Positions 1 to 9,271 of a stretch of 64,000 nucleotides of DNA are shown piece by piece. Position 1 is the first letter of the stretch. Each line of letters starts with the position of its first letter. Origin of the DNA: Sphaerotilus montanus (GTDB lineage: Bacteria; Pseudomonadota; Gammaproteobacteria; Burkholderiales; Burkholderiaceae_C); NCBI RefSeq assembly GCF_013410775.1, contig NZ_JACCFH010000001.1, positions 4,154,001-4,218,000 of the forward strand. The letters run 5' to 3'. A model generated the notes under the pieces. That model had not been told where the DNA came from. It made no database searches and saw nothing but the letters and a program-made list of their open reading frames with translations. The position numbers and the translations under genes are program-made.

Positions 1-35
1 ATTGGTGCCGGCGCTGTCCGGCGGCTGACGCGACA

Positions 36-938
36 CTAGCTCCGGAACCGGTGCGGTGCCAGCCCCCGCCGCCCCGGCCGCAGCCTGAACACCCCGCCCG
101 CTGCCGGCTCTCCGTGCAGTTCCTCCGCCGTGACCCCCGCCCGTGCCGAGGTCACGAACAGCTCGTCCATCCCCGCCCCGCCGAACACCGGGCAGGTGAT
201 CTGGCTCGCCGGCAAGGCCAGCCGGTCCGTCTCGCGCCCGTCCGTGTCGTAGCGCACGACGCAGTGTCCGCGCCACTGTGCACTCCACAGCCCGCCCTCG
301 GCATCGACCGTCGCGCCATCCGGAAACCCTTCGTGCGCCCCGAGCTGCACGAACGGCCGCGGCGCGCCCAGCCGCCCGTCGGCGTGGTAGTCGACGCACC
401 AGATCTGCCGTGTCGGCGAGTCGGTGAAGTACATCCGCGTGCCGTCCGGGCTGAAGGCGAGGCTGTTGGCGACGCCGATCTTCGGCAGCGGCAGGCGCTC
501 CACGTGCAGCGCCCCGGCCGTGCAGGCGATGCGGTAGAAATGGCCGATCGGCGCCTCGTCCGCCGTCTGGTTGTAGATGCCGACCACGAAACGCCCCTGC
601 GGATCGCAGCGGCCGTCGTTGAGCCGGGTGGTGACGTGCTCGGGCTCGACCGGCACGATCGGCGTCAGCAGCGCGCCGCGCGCCAGATCGAACAGCGCCA
701 CGCCCGATTCCAGCGCCAGGAGCAGCCGCCCCGGCGCATCACAGAACGCGAAGCTGCCGAGCCGCTCCGGCAACTGCCACACGCGCACCGCACCGTCCGC
801 CGCACGCCAGCGGCTGAGGGTCGCGGACTGGATGTCGGTCCAGTACAGCGCCTGCTCGACCGGGCACCACAGCGGGCCTTCGCCGAGGCGGGCCTGTGCA
901 TCGACCAGCAGTTCCGCCTGGGGTTGGTCCGGCGCCAT
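36..938 (-). CDS. SMP-30/gluconolactonase family sugar lactonase
   Basis: This protein of about 300 residues belongs to the SMP-30/gluconolaconase/LRE beta-propeller family, whose members hydrolyse sugar-acid lactones using a bound divalent metal. The N-terminal 'LGEGPLW' motif, the central 'NDGRCDPQGRF' motif and 'FSPDGTRMYFTDS' are family hallmarks and carry the metal-binding Glu, Asn and Asp. The upstream SDR gene ends in TGA overlapping this ATG (TGATG), so the two are translationally coupled; a GTG one codon earlier is also possible. Its place beside a sugar dehydrogenase and an aldonate dehydratase suggests it opens the pentonolactone formed by the dehydrogenase. The exact substrate (L-arabinono-, D-xylono- or galactonolactone) cannot be read from the sequence. 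Confidence 0.85.
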   Translation of the reverse strand: MAPDQPQAELLVDAQARLGEGPLWCPVEQALYWTDIQSATLSRWRAADGAVRVWQLPERLGSFAFCDAPGRLLLALESGVALFDLARGALLTPIVPVEPEHVTTRLNDGRCDPQGRFVVGIYNQTADEAPIGHFYRIACTAGALHVERLPLPKIGVANSLAFSPDGTRMYFTDSPTRQIWCVDYHADGRLGAPRPFVQLGAHEGFPDGATVDAEGGLWSAQWRGHCVVRYDTDGRETDRLALPASQITCPVFGGAGMDELFVTSARAGVTAEELHGEPAAGGVFRLRPGRRGLAPHRFRS

Positions 939-1729
939 CACACGATCCCCGCATCGACCTGAAAGTCATGCGCCGTGCACAGCGCGCTGTCGTCCGCCGC
1001 CAGGAACAGCGCCATGCGGGCGATGTCCGCCGGCATCAGCGGCTGGTCGATGCACTGCAGGCGCGCGATGTCGGCGCGCGCCGCGTCGTCCACCCACAGG
1101 CGCAGCTGCTTGTCCGTCATCACCCAGCCCGGCACGAGCGTGTTGACGCGGATGTTGAAGCGCCCCAGATCCCGCGCCAGCCCGCGGGTGAGGCCCTGCA
1201 CCGCCGCCTTCGACGCGGTGTAGGCCGGCATGCCGCCCTGCTTGAGCATCCAGCTGATCGAACCGAAGTTGACGATCGAGCCGCCACCCGCCGCCTGCAT
1301 CCCCGGCGCCACGGCCTGCGCGGCAAAGAACTGGTGCTTCAGGTTGACCGCCACGCCCTGGTCCCAGGAGGCCGAGGTGGTCGATTCGATGCTGTGGCGC
1401 ACGTCGTTGGCGGCGTTGTTCAGCAGCGCCAGGACCGGCCCGCACGCGGCGGCGACCGTGGCGATGGCCGCCTGCAGCGCGTCGATGTCGGTCAGGTCGG
1501 CGTGGACGAAGACGGGCGCGTGGCGGGAGGCGGGTGCCAGCTCGGCGGCCAGCGCTGCGCCGGAGGCGGCATCCAGATCGATGAAGCCGACCCGCGCGCC
1601 CTGCGCGGCGAACTCGCGCACGAGCGTGGCGCCGATGCCGGTGGCGCCGCCGGTGATGAGCACCGAACGGTCGGTCAGGCTGGGATAGGTGGCGTAGCGG
1701 GTCATGGGAAGAGGTGGCGTTGAAGACAT
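938..1729 (-). CDS. SDR-family sugar dehydrogenase
   Basis: A 263-residue short-chain dehydrogenase/reductase. It shows the Rossmann TGGATGIG motif at residues 26-33, an NNAAN segment, and the Ser-Tyr-Lys triad (Ser in 'GSISW', then YTASK). Members of this SDR group oxidise aldoses or aldonates with NAD(P)+. It is the first gene of a leftward pair with the lactonase and diverges from the aldonate dehydratase, so aldose 1-dehydrogenase activity (L-arabinose, D-galactose or similar) is the best inference. No good Shine-Dalgarno sequence precedes either ATG (1729 or 1705). A TAGTAT -10-like hexamer lies 6 nt upstream of the ATG at 1729, so a leaderless transcript is possible. Confidence 0.85.
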   Translation of the reverse strand: MSSTPPLPMTRYATYPSLTDRSVLITGGATGIGATLVREFAAQGARVGFIDLDAASGAALAAELAPASRHAPVFVHADLTDIDALQAAIATVAAACGPVLALLNNAANDVRHSIESTTSASWDQGVAVNLKHQFFAAQAVAPGMQAAGGGSIVNFGSISWMLKQGGMPAYTASKAAVQGLTRGLARDLGRFNIRVNTLVPGWVMTDKQLRLWVDDAARADIARLQCIDQPLMPADIARMALFLAADDSALCTAHDFQVDAGIV

Positions 1730-1730
1730 G

Positions 1731-1804
1731 TAGTCATACTAAATTTGCTCGTGAACCCTGCATTGAGGGTTTTTACCGGGAGCCATTGAAATAAAGTCAT
1801 ACTT
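1731..1804. promoter_or_regulatory. Paired GntR/FadR-type operators in the sugar divergon
   Basis: Two 11-bp inverted repeats, TAGTCATACTA (1731-1741) and AAGTCATACTT (1794-1804), share the core AGTCATACT and are 63 bp apart, about six helical turns. Both have the GTnnnAC arrangement of FadR-subfamily GntR operators; the first fits TnGTnnnACnA exactly. They lie between the divergent SDR and dehydratase genes. The first overlaps the likely -10 of the SDR gene, consistent with repression. The GntR/FCD regulator at 8492-9271 is the obvious candidate ligand-responsive repressor; this link is inferred. Confidence 0.6.
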
Positions 1805-1840
1805 TAATTCGGGCACTGTCACTCCTGAGTCTCGATTGCC

Positions 1841-3583
1841 ATGACGTCGTCTCCCCGCAAGCTCCGCTCCGCCGAATGGTTCGGCACCGTGGACAAGAAC
1901 GGCTTCATGTACCGCAGCTGGATGAAGAACCAGGGCATCCCGGACCACGAATTCCAGGGCAAGCCCATCATCGGCATCTGCAACACCTGGTCCGAGCTGA
2001 CGCCCTGCAATGCCCACTTCCGCGAGCTGGCCGAGCGCGTGCGGCGCGGGGTGTTCGAGGCGGGGGGCTACCCGGTCGAGTTCCCGGTGTTCAGCAACGG
2101 CGAGTCCAATCTGCGCCCCACGGCGATGTTCACGCGCAATCTGGCGAGCATGGACGTCGAGGAGGCCATTCGCGGCAACCCGATCGACGCGGTGGTGCTG
2201 ATGGTCGGCTGCGACAAGACGACACCGGCGCTGCTGATGGGCGCGGCGAGCTGCGACGTGCCGGCGATCGCCGTGTCGGGCGGGCCGATGCTCAACGGCA
2301 AGCACCAGGGCCGCAACATCGGCTCGGGCACCGCCGTGTGGCAGCTCTCCGAGCAGGTCAAGGCGGGCACGATCTCGATCCACGAATTCATGTCGGCCGA
2401 GGCGGGCATGTCGCGCTCGGCGGGCACCTGCAACACGATGGGCACGGCCTCCACGATGGCGTGCATGGCCGAGGCGCTGGGCGTCACGCTGCCGCACAAC
2501 GCGGCGATTCCGGCGGTGGATGCGCGGCGCTCGGTGCTGGCGCACCTGTCCGGGATGCGCATCGTCGAGATGGCGCTGCAGGGCCTCACGCTGTCGAAAC
2601 TGCTGACGCGCGAGGCCTTCGAGAACGCGATCCGCGTCAATGCGGCCATCGGTGGTTCGACCAACGCGGTGATCCACCTGAAGGCGATCGCCGGGCGCAT
2701 CGGCGTCGAGCTGGCGCTGGAGGACTGGACCCGCGTCGGCCGCGGCACGCCCACCATCGTCGATCTGCAGCCCTCCGGACGCTTCCTGATGGAAGAGTTC
2801 CACGACGCGGGTGGTCTGCCGGCCGTGCTGCGCCGGCTGGGCGAAGCGGGCCTGCTGCCACACCCGGACGCGCTCACCGCCAACGGCCGCACGCTGTGGC
2901 AGAACGTGCAGGACGCGCCGCTCTGGAACGACGAGGTGATCCGCCCGCTGGACAAGCCGCTGGTGGCGGACGGCGGCATCTGTATCCTGCGCGGCAACCT
3001 GGCGCCGCGCGGCGCGGTGCTCAAGCCGTCGGCGGCGTCCGCGCACCTGCTGCAGCACCGGGGCAGGGCGGTCGTGTTCGAGAACCTCGAAGACTACAAG
3101 GCGCGCATCGCCGATCCGGCGCTGGAGGTCGATGCCGACTCGGTGCTGGTGCTGAAGAACTGCGGTCCCCAGGGCTACCCCGGCATGGCCGAGGTCGGCA
3201 ACATGGGCCTGCCGCCCAAGCTGCTGGCGCAGGGCGTGACCGACATGGTCCGGCTGTCGGATGCCCGCATGAGCGGCACGGCCTACGGCACCGTGGTGCT
3301 GCACGTCGCGCCGGAAGCGCGTGCCGGCGGGCCGCTGGCGGTGGTGCAGAGCGGCGACTGGATCGCGCTGGACTGCGCCGGTGGCCGGCTGCACCTGGAG
3401 GTGTCGGACGAGGAGCTGCAGGCGCGTCTGGCCGTCTGGGCCGAGACGCGCCAGGCCATTCCGGCCGATGGCAGCGGCTACCGCAAGCTCTACGTCGAGC
3501 ATGTGCTGCAGGCCGACGAAGGCTGCGATTTCGATTTCCTGGTCGGGTGCCGCGGGGCCGAGGTGCCGCGCCACTCGCATTGA
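1841..3583 (+). CDS. IlvD/Edd-family aldonate dehydratase, L-arabinonate type
   Basis: A 580-residue [Fe-S] dehydratase that removes water from a sugar acid to give a 2-keto-3-deoxy acid. Three cysteines expected to hold the cluster are visible at residues 47 (CNTW), 124 (GCDKTTP) and 197 (GTCNTMG), spaced as in pentonate dehydratases of the arabinonate/xylonate group, and the length matches that group. The downstream DHDPS-family gene, 32 bp away, is the typical next enzyme of the L-arabinose non-phosphorylating pathway, so L-arabinonate is the favoured substrate; D-xylonate or other aldonates are alternatives. It reads divergently from the SDR/lactonase pair, with two putative operators in between. 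Confidence 0.85.
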   Translation: MTSSPRKLRSAEWFGTVDKNGFMYRSWMKNQGIPDHEFQGKPIIGICNTWSELTPCNAHFRELAERVRRGVFEAGGYPVEFPVFSNGESNLRPTAMFTRNLASMDVEEAIRGNPIDAVVLMVGCDKTTPALLMGAASCDVPAIAVSGGPMLNGKHQGRNIGSGTAVWQLSEQVKAGTISIHEFMSAEAGMSRSAGTCNTMGTASTMACMAEALGVTLPHNAAIPAVDARRSVLAHLSGMRIVEMALQGLTLSKLLTREAFENAIRVNAAIGGSTNAVIHLKAIAGRIGVELALEDWTRVGRGTPTIVDLQPSGRFLMEEFHDAGGLPAVLRRLGEAGLLPHPDALTANGRTLWQNVQDAPLWNDEVIRPLDKPLVADGGICILRGNLAPRGAVLKPSAASAHLLQHRGRAVVFENLEDYKARIADPALEVDADSVLVLKNCGPQGYPGMAEVGNMGLPPKLLAQGVTDMVRLSDARMSGTAYGTVVLHVAPEARAGGPLAVVQSGDWIALDCAGGRLHLEVSDEELQARLAVWAETRQAIPADGSGYRKLYVEHVLQADEGCDFDFLVGCRGAEVPRHSH

Positions 3584-3615
3584 GTGCGCGCTGTCCGCGC
3601 ATGGAGACTGCACCG

Positions 3616-4548
3616 ATGACGTTTTCCGCCCGCAATCCCCGCCATGTCGGCGTCTTCCCGGTCGTGCCGACCACCTTCACCGCGTCCGGCGAGCTGGACC
3701 TGCCGAGCCAGCTGCGCTGCGTCGATTTCATGATCGACGCCGGCTCGAACGGCCTGTGCATCCTGGCGAACTTCTCCGAGCAGTTCGTGCTCTCGGACGC
3801 CGAGCGCGAGACGCTGACCAGCGCGATCCTGGCGCACGTCGCCGGCCGCGTGCCGGTGATCGTGACGACGACGCACTTCAGCTCCCGCATCTGCGCCGAG
3901 CGCAGCCGCCGCGCGCAGGACCAGGGCGCCGCGATGGTGATGGTCATGCCGCCGTACCACGGCGCGACGCTGCGGGTGTCGGAGGCGCAGATCCACGCCT
4001 TCTACCGCACGGTCTCGCACGCGATCGACATCCCCATCATGGTCCAGGACGCGCCGATCAGCGGCACGCCGATGTCGGCCGAGTTCCTGGCCCGCATGGC
4101 GCAGGAGATCGCGCAGGTGTCGTATTTCAAGATCGAGACGGCCGGGGCGGCGTCCAAGCTGCGCGAGCTGATCCGCCTGGGTGGCGACGCCGTGGAAGGC
4201 CCCTGGGACGGCGAGGAGGCGATCACGCTGCTGCCGGATCTGGACGCCGGCGCCACCGGCGCGATGACGGGCGGCGCCTATCCGGACGGCATCCGCCTGA
4301 TCGTCGATGCCTACCGCGCAGGTCGCCGCGAAGAGGCGGTGGCGCTCTACACGCAGTGGCTGCCGCTCATCAATTTCGAGAACCGCCAGTGCGGCCTGCT
4401 GGCCTGCAAGGCGCTGATGCAGGAGGGCGGCGTGATCGCCTGCGAGGCGCCGCGCCACCCGCTGCCCGCGATGCATCCCGACACCCGCGCCGGTCTGATC
4501 GAGACGGCGCGCCGGCTCGATCCGCTGGTGCTGCGCTGGGGCCGCTGA
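3616..4548 (+). CDS. DHDPS-family 2-keto-3-deoxy-L-arabonate dehydratase
   Basis: A 310-residue member of the dihydrodipicolinate synthase/N-acetylneuraminate lyase TIM-barrel family. The Schiff-base lysine is Lys172 in 'YFKIET', and 'PPYHG' is a conserved active-site segment. In L-arabinose pathways this class converts L-2-keto-3-deoxyarabonate to 2-oxoglutarate semialdehyde. The start at 3616 has GGAGA 8 nt upstream; an in-frame ATG at 3601 lacks a ribosome site. It follows the dehydratase in the same operon. The next enzyme, 2-oxoglutarate-semialdehyde dehydrogenase, is not in this window. An aldolase rather than dehydratase activity cannot be excluded. Confidence 0.8.
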   Translation: MTFSARNPRHVGVFPVVPTTFTASGELDLPSQLRCVDFMIDAGSNGLCILANFSEQFVLSDAERETLTSAILAHVAGRVPVIVTTTHFSSRICAERSRRAQDQGAAMVMVMPPYHGATLRVSEAQIHAFYRTVSHAIDIPIMVQDAPISGTPMSAEFLARMAQEIAQVSYFKIETAGAASKLRELIRLGGDAVEGPWDGEEAITLLPDLDAGATGAMTGGAYPDGIRLIVDAYRAGRREEAVALYTQWLPLINFENRQCGLLACKALMQEGGVIACEAPRHPLPAMHPDTRAGLIETARRLDPLVLRWGR

Positions 4549-4634
4549 GGTTCAGGCTCTGACGTTCTGACGCTGACCGATTTCAACCCGCCGAGCCCGG
4601 ATGGCTCCAGTTCGATTCCCCACAGGAGACAACG

Positions 4635-5708
4635 ATGAACCGCAAACTGATGCTCAAGACGACGCTCGCCACCGGACTGGTCGCAGCCTTCGCACTGACT
4701 GGCACGGCCTACGCCCAGGACAAGGGCAGCGTCGGCGTGTCGATGCCGACCAAGTCCTCTGCACGCTGGATCTCGGATGGCGACAGCATGGTCAAGGTGC
4801 TGAAGGACAAGGGCTACAAGGCCGACCTGCAGTACGCCGACGACGACATCCCGAACCAGCTCGCCCAGATCGAGAACATGGTCACCAAGGGCGTCAAGGT
4901 GCTGGTGATCGCCGCCATCGACGGCACCACGCTGTCGAACGCGCTGCAGAAAGCGGCCGACAAGGGCGTCAAGGTCATCGCCTACGACCGCCTGATCAAG
5001 GGCAGCAAGAACGTCGACTACTACGCCACCTTCGACAACTTCCAGGTCGGCGTGCTGCAGGCCGGTTCGCTGGTCAAGGCGCTGAACCTGGCCGGTGGCA
5101 AGGGTCCGTTCAACATCGAGCTGTTCGGCGGCTCGCCGGACGACAACAACGCCTTCTTCTTCTACGACGGCGCGATGTCGGTGCTCAAGCCCTACATCGA
5201 CAGCGGCAAGCTGGTGGTGCGCTCCAAGCAGATGGGCATGGACAAGGTCGGCACGCTGCGCTGGGACGGTGCCGTCGCCCAGGCCCGCATGGACAACCTG
5301 CTCAGCGCCTACTACGGCAACGCCCGCGTGGACGCCGTGCTGTCGCCGTACGACGGCCTGAGCATCGGCATCCTGTCCTCGCTGAAGGGCGTCGGCTACG
5401 GCACGCCGAAGCAGCCGTACCCGTTCGTCTCGGGCCAGGACGCGGAAGTCGCCTCGGTCAAGTCCATGCTGCGCGGCGAGCAGTACTCGACCGTGTTCAA
5501 GGACACCCGCGAGCTGGCCAAGGTCACCGGCGGCATGATCGATGCGATGCTCAGCGGCAAGAAGGTCGAGATCAACGACACCAAGACCTACAACAACGGG
5601 GTCAAGGTGGTGCCGTCCTACCTGCTCAAGCCGGTCAGCGTGGATGTGTCGAACTGGAAGCCGATCCTGATCGACAGCGGCTACTACAAGGAAAGCCAGA
5701 TCAAGTAA
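4635..5708 (+). CDS. chvE: Multiple monosaccharide-binding protein ChvE
   Basis: A 357-residue periplasmic sugar-binding protein with a signal peptide (cleavage near 'TAYAQ', about residue 27). Long stretches such as 'MPTKSSARW', '[10 protein letters not shown]', '[19 protein letters not shown]' and '[10 protein letters not shown]' match my recollection of ChvE of Agrobacterium and its relatives. In Agrobacterium ChvE binds arabinose, galactose, glucose and related sugars, and also works with VirA; no VirA-like partner is seen here. It delivers sugar to the GguA/GguB membrane complex encoded next. The ATG is preceded by AGGAG. The 86-bp gap upstream could hold a separate promoter. Its pairing with pentonate catabolic genes supports L-arabinose or galactose uptake. 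Confidence 0.92.
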   Translation: MNRKLMLKTTLATGLVAAFALTGTAYAQDKGSVGVSMPTKSSARWISDGDSMVKVLKDKGYKADLQYADDDIPNQLAQIENMVTKGVKVLVIAAIDGTTLSNALQKAADKGVKVIAYDRLIKGSKNVDYYATFDNFQVGVLQAGSLVKALNLAGGKGPFNIELFGGSPDDNNAFFFYDGAMSVLKPYIDSGKLVVRSKQMGMDKVGTLRWDGAVAQARMDNLLSAYYGNARVDAVLSPYDGLSIGILSSLKGVGYGTPKQPYPFVSGQDAEVASVKSMLRGEQYSTVFKDTRELAKVTGGMIDAMLSGKKVEINDTKTYNNGVKVVPSYLLKPVSVDVSNWKPILIDSGYYKESQIK

Positions 5709-5733
5709 GGCGAAGGTGGCTGCCGTGCGTGGG

Positions 5734-5751
5734 TTCCCGCTTGCGCGGGAA
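5734..5751. repeat. Short palindromic hairpin between chvE and gguA
   Basis: TTCCCGC, a 4-nt loop and GCGGGAA form a perfect 7-bp stem, followed by ATGACGG. The sequence resembles the 'ATTCCCGC...GCGGGAATGACG' palindromes scattered in many Neisseria and betaproteobacterial genomes. Lying between the binding-protein gene and the ATPase gene, it may stabilise the chvE message or lower expression downstream. It is the only copy I noticed here. Confidence 0.6.
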
Positions 5752-5802
5752 TGACGGCGGCGTGCTCTCTTCCATCCACTCCATCGCACGAAGGCGCGCA
5801 CT

Positions 5803-7341
5803 GTGTCCACGATTCTGGAGATGCGCGGCATCACCAAGCAGTTCCCGGGCGTCAAGGCGCTCGACAACGTCAACCTGCGCGTGCAGGCGGGCGAGATCCA
5901 CGCCGTGGTGGGCGAGAACGGCGCCGGCAAGTCCACGCTGATGAAGGTGCTCAGCGGCGTCTATCCGCACGGCAGCTACAGCGGCGAGATCGTCTTCGAC
6001 GGCCAGCCGCGTGCCTTCTCGGGCATCGCCGACAGCGAGCACCTCGGCATCATCATCATCCACCAGGAGCTGGCGCTGGTGCCGCTGCTGTCGATCGCCG
6101 AGAACATCTTCCTCGGCAACGAGCCCTCGCGTTACGGCGTGATCGACTGGCAGGCCTGCCACACCCGCACCCGCGCGCTGCTGGACAAGGTCGGCCTGGC
6201 CGAGTCGCCGACGACGCTGATCGACGACCTCGGTGTGGGCAAGCAGCAGCTGGTCGAGATCGCCAAGGCGCTCAGCAAGGAGGTGAAGCTGCTCATCCTC
6301 GACGAGCCCACCGCCAGCCTGAACGAGACCGACAGCGACGCCCTGCTGAACCTGCTGCTCGACCTGCAGCGCCAGGGCATCGCCTGCATCCTCATCTCGC
6401 ACAAGCTCAACGAGATCGCCAAGGTGGCGGACGCCGTGACGGTGCTGCGCGACGGGGCGACGGTGCACAGCCTGGAGTGCCGCGAGGCGCCGGTCAGCGA
6501 GGACGTGATCATCCGCCACATGGTCGGCCGCGAGATGGCCGACCGCTATCCGCGCCGCACGCCGGACATCGGCGAGACCGTGTTCGAGGTGCGCGACTGG
6601 ACCGTGCACCACCCGCTGCACGCCGACCGCCAGGTGGTCAAGGGCGTGCACCTCACCGCCCGGCGCGGCGAGATCGTCGGCATCGCCGGCCTGATGGGCG
6701 CCGGCCGCACGGAGCTGGCGATGAGCGTGTTCGGGCGCTCCTACGGGCAGCGCATCCGCGGGCAGGTGCTGGTCCAGGGTCAGCCGGTCGACGTCAGCAC
6801 GATCCAGAAGGCCATCGACCACGGCATCGCCTACGTCACCGAGGACCGCAAGGGCTACGGCCTGGTGCTGGAGCACGGCATCGACCACAACATCACGCTG
6901 GCGCACCTGCCCGGCGTGTCGCGCCACGGCGTGATCGACGCGGGCCGCGAGTTCACCGTCGCCAACGAGTACCGCCGCGCGCTGGGCATCCGCTGCTCGG
7001 ACGTCTACCAGACGGTGGGCAACCTCTCCGGCGGCAACCAGCAGAAGGTGGTGCTGAGCAAGTGGCTGTTCTCGCAGCCGCAGGTGCTCATCCTCGACGA
7101 GCCGACCCGCGGCATCGACGTGGGCGCCAAGTTCGAGATCTACAGCCTCATGGCAGGGCTGGCCGCCGAAGGGCGCTGCATCGTGATGATCTCGTCGGAG
7201 ATGCCCGAGCTGCTCGGCATGTGCGACCGGATCTACGTGATGAACGAAGGGCGCTTTGTCGCCGAATTCACCGCCGCCGAGGCGAGTCAGGAAAAGATCA
7301 TGCGATCGATCGTGTCGGCGGTTTCGCCGGGAGTGCGCTGA
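5803..7341 (+). CDS. gguA: Sugar ABC transporter ATPase GguA (duplicated ATPase)
   Basis: A 512-residue monosaccharide ABC ATPase with two nucleotide-binding halves, as in MglA/XylG/AraG. The first half has Walker A 'GENGAGKST' near residue 38 and Walker B '[11 protein letters not shown]'. The second half has the degenerate P-loop '[10 protein letters not shown]', the signature 'LSGGNQQKV' and '[11 protein letters not shown]'. Translation starts with GTG at 5803. The stop is immediately followed by the ATG of gguB, so the two are coupled. It powers import of the sugars bound by ChvE. Confidence 0.92.
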   Translation: MSTILEMRGITKQFPGVKALDNVNLRVQAGEIHAVVGENGAGKSTLMKVLSGVYPHGSYSGEIVFDGQPRAFSGIADSEHLGIIIIHQELALVPLLSIAENIFLGNEPSRYGVIDWQACHTRTRALLDKVGLAESPTTLIDDLGVGKQQLVEIAKALSKEVKLLILDEPTASLNETDSDALLNLLLDLQRQGIACILISHKLNEIAKVADAVTVLRDGATVHSLECREAPVSEDVIIRHMVGREMADRYPRRTPDIGETVFEVRDWTVHHPLHADRQVVKGVHLTARRGEIVGIAGLMGAGRTELAMSVFGRSYGQRIRGQVLVQGQPVDVSTIQKAIDHGIAYVTEDRKGYGLVLEHGIDHNITLAHLPGVSRHGVIDAGREFTVANEYRRALGIRCSDVYQTVGNLSGGNQQKVVLSKWLFSQPQVLILDEPTRGIDVGAKFEIYSLMAGLAAEGRCIVMISSEMPELLGMCDRIYVMNEGRFVAEFTAAEASQEKIMRSIVSAVSPGVR

Positions 7342-8490
7342 ATGGAAGCCCTGAAGAACAACCTCCGCGAGTACGGGATGCTGATGTCCCTGATCGCCAT
7401 CATGGCCTTCTTCCAGGTCATGACCGACGGCACGCTGATGCAGCCGCTCAACCTCACCAACCTGATCCTGCAGAACAGCTACATCGTCATCATGGCGCTG
7501 GGCATGCTGCTGGTGATCGTGGCCGGGCACATCGACCTGTCGGTCGGCTCGGTGGTGGGCTTCATCGGGGCGCTGGCCGCCGTGCTGATGGTGCAATACA
7601 ACTGGCATTTCGTGCCGGCCACGCTGGTGTGCCTCGTCTGCGGCGGCCTGATCGGCGCGGCGCAGGGCTGGTTCGTCGCCTTCATGAAGATCCCGTCCTT
7701 CATCGTCACGCTGGCGGGGATGCTGGTGTTCAAGGGCCTGAGCCTGGCGCTGCTGCAGGGGCAGTCGGTCGGGCCCTTCCCGGACACCTTCCAGCTCCTC
7801 AGCTCGGGCTTCATCCCCGACGTGTTCGAGGGCGAGACGCTGCGGGTGACCTCGCTGGTGATCGGGCTGGCGCTGGCCGTGGGGCTGACCTGGCTGAAGG
7901 TGCGCGAACGCGCGCAGCAGGCCGCACACGGCATGGCGAGCGAGCCGCTGGTCTTCTTCGCCGGCAAGAACCTGGTGTTCGTCGGGCTGATCGTGCTGTT
8001 CGCCTACCTGCTGTCCACCTACAAGGGCCTGCCGAACGTGCTGATCATCATGGCGCTGCTGATGGCGCTGTTCGACTTCGTGACGCAGCGCACCGTCATC
8101 GGCCGGCGCCTCTACGCGCTCGGCGGCAACGAGAAGGCAGCGCGGCTGTCGGGCATCAAGACCGACCGGCTGTCGTTCTGGGCCTTCGTGAACATGGGCG
8201 TGCTGGCGGCGCTGGCGGGGCTGGTGTTCGCGGCGCGGCTCAACACGGCCACGCCCAAGGCGGGTCTCGGCTTCGAGCTGGACGTGATCGCGGCGTGTTT
8301 CATCGGCGGCGCGTCGGCCTCCGGCGGGGTGGGCAAGGTGCTGGGGGCGGTGATCGGCGCCTTTATCATGGGCGTGATGAACAACGGCATGTCCATCATC
8401 GGCATCGGCATCGACTACCAGCAGGTCATCAAGGGTCTGGTGCTGCTTGCTGCGGTCTTCGTGGACGTGTACAACAAGAAGAAGGGATGA
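7342..8490 (+). CDS. gguB: Sugar ABC transporter permease GguB
   Basis: A 382-residue permease of the ribose/xylose/galactose class (BPD_transp_2), with about ten hydrophobic segments. 'GHIDLSVGSVVGF' near residue 54 is the family motif, and the cytoplasmic EAA-like loop follows 'FDFVTQRTVIGRRLYALGGN'. The gene begins directly after the gguA stop and ends one base before the GTG of the GntR regulator. Together with ChvE and GguA it forms a complete importer for aldoses such as L-arabinose and galactose. Confidence 0.92.
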   Translation: MEALKNNLREYGMLMSLIAIMAFFQVMTDGTLMQPLNLTNLILQNSYIVIMALGMLLVIVAGHIDLSVGSVVGFIGALAAVLMVQYNWHFVPATLVCLVCGGLIGAAQGWFVAFMKIPSFIVTLAGMLVFKGLSLALLQGQSVGPFPDTFQLLSSGFIPDVFEGETLRVTSLVIGLALAVGLTWLKVRERAQQAAHGMASEPLVFFAGKNLVFVGLIVLFAYLLSTYKGLPNVLIIMALLMALFDFVTQRTVIGRRLYALGGNEKAARLSGIKTDRLSFWAFVNMGVLAALAGLVFAARLNTATPKAGLGFELDVIAACFIGGASASGGVGKVLGAVIGAFIMGVMNNGMSIIGIGIDYQQVIKGLVLLAAVFVDVYNKKKG

Positions 8491-8491
8491 G

Positions 8492-9271
8492 GTGAAACCA
8501 CCGTTTGCCGATCCGCACTACCGCGAGCCACCCGACCGCAAGAGCATGCACGGGCGCATCGTGCGCGACCTCGGGATGCGCATCGTCTCCGGCGACCTGA
8601 AGCCGGGTGACCGCCTGCCGGGCGAGGCCACGCTGTGTGCCGACTACGAGGTGAGCCGGCCGGTGCTGCGCGAGGCGACGCGGGTGCTGGTCGCCAAGGG
8701 GCTGGTGATGTCGCGGCAGCGGGCCGGCGCCACGGTGCGGGCCCAGAGCGACTGGCACCTCCTGGACCCGGATGTGCTGTACTGGCTGATCCAGTCCAGG
8801 CCGCAGGGCGAGTTTGTCCAGACCCTGCTGACCGTGCGGCGCATCTTCGAGCCGGCCGCTGCCGCGCTGGCTGCGCAGGTCGCCAGCGACGCCGAACTCG
8901 ACGGCATCGCCAGCGCCTTCGCCGCGATGGAGGCCGCGCCCACGCCGGAGGCGCTGCTGGAGCCGGACCTGGCCTTCCACCGCCGCATCGCCGAAGCCAC
9001 TGGCAACGCGCTGCTGGCCTACATCGGCAACATGCTCTCGCTGGCGCTGCGCGAGTCGATCAAGCTCAGCAGCCGCCACCCGGACACCCACGCGCTCTCG
9101 CTGCCACGCCACAAGGCCATCCTCACCGCGCTGCAGCACCGCGATCCGCTCGGTGCCCGGCAGGCCACGCTGGTGCAGCTCGACGAGACGCTGGGGGATC
9201 TGTCGGAGGTGCTGGAGGTGGCTTCGTGTATACAAGATAGTCTGACGGATACCGATCTTCGGCGGGATTGA
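8492..9271 (+). CDS. GntR-family (FCD/FadR type) regulator of the sugar operon
   Basis: A 259-residue regulator with an N-terminal winged helix ('GDRLPGEATLCADYEVSRPVL') and a C-terminal FCD effector domain whose 'DLAFHRRIAEATGN' segment carries the usual Asp/His metal ligands. The GTG at 8492 was chosen because GAAGGGA lies just upstream and no better start follows. It is the last gene of the chvE-gguAB operon, which makes it the probable sensor of a pathway intermediate that represses the divergent catabolic promoters. The operators at 1731-1804 fit the subfamily consensus. Confidence 0.85.
   Translation: MKPPFADPHYREPPDRKSMHGRIVRDLGMRIVSGDLKPGDRLPGEATLCADYEVSRPVLREATRVLVAKGLVMSRQRAGATVRAQSDWHLLDPDVLYWLIQSRPQGEFVQTLLTVRRIFEPAAAALAAQVASDAELDGIASAFAAMEAAPTPEALLEPDLAFHRRIAEATGNALLAYIGNMLSLALRESIKLSSRHPDTHALSLPRHKAILTALQHRDPLGARQATLVQLDETLGDLSEVLEVASCIQDSLTDTDLRRD

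Noticed and set aside
1739-3613. 624-codon frame antisense to the aldonate dehydratase
   Set aside because: The translation is Arg/His/Gln-rich without motifs; the sense strand has all three cluster cysteines of the dehydratase.
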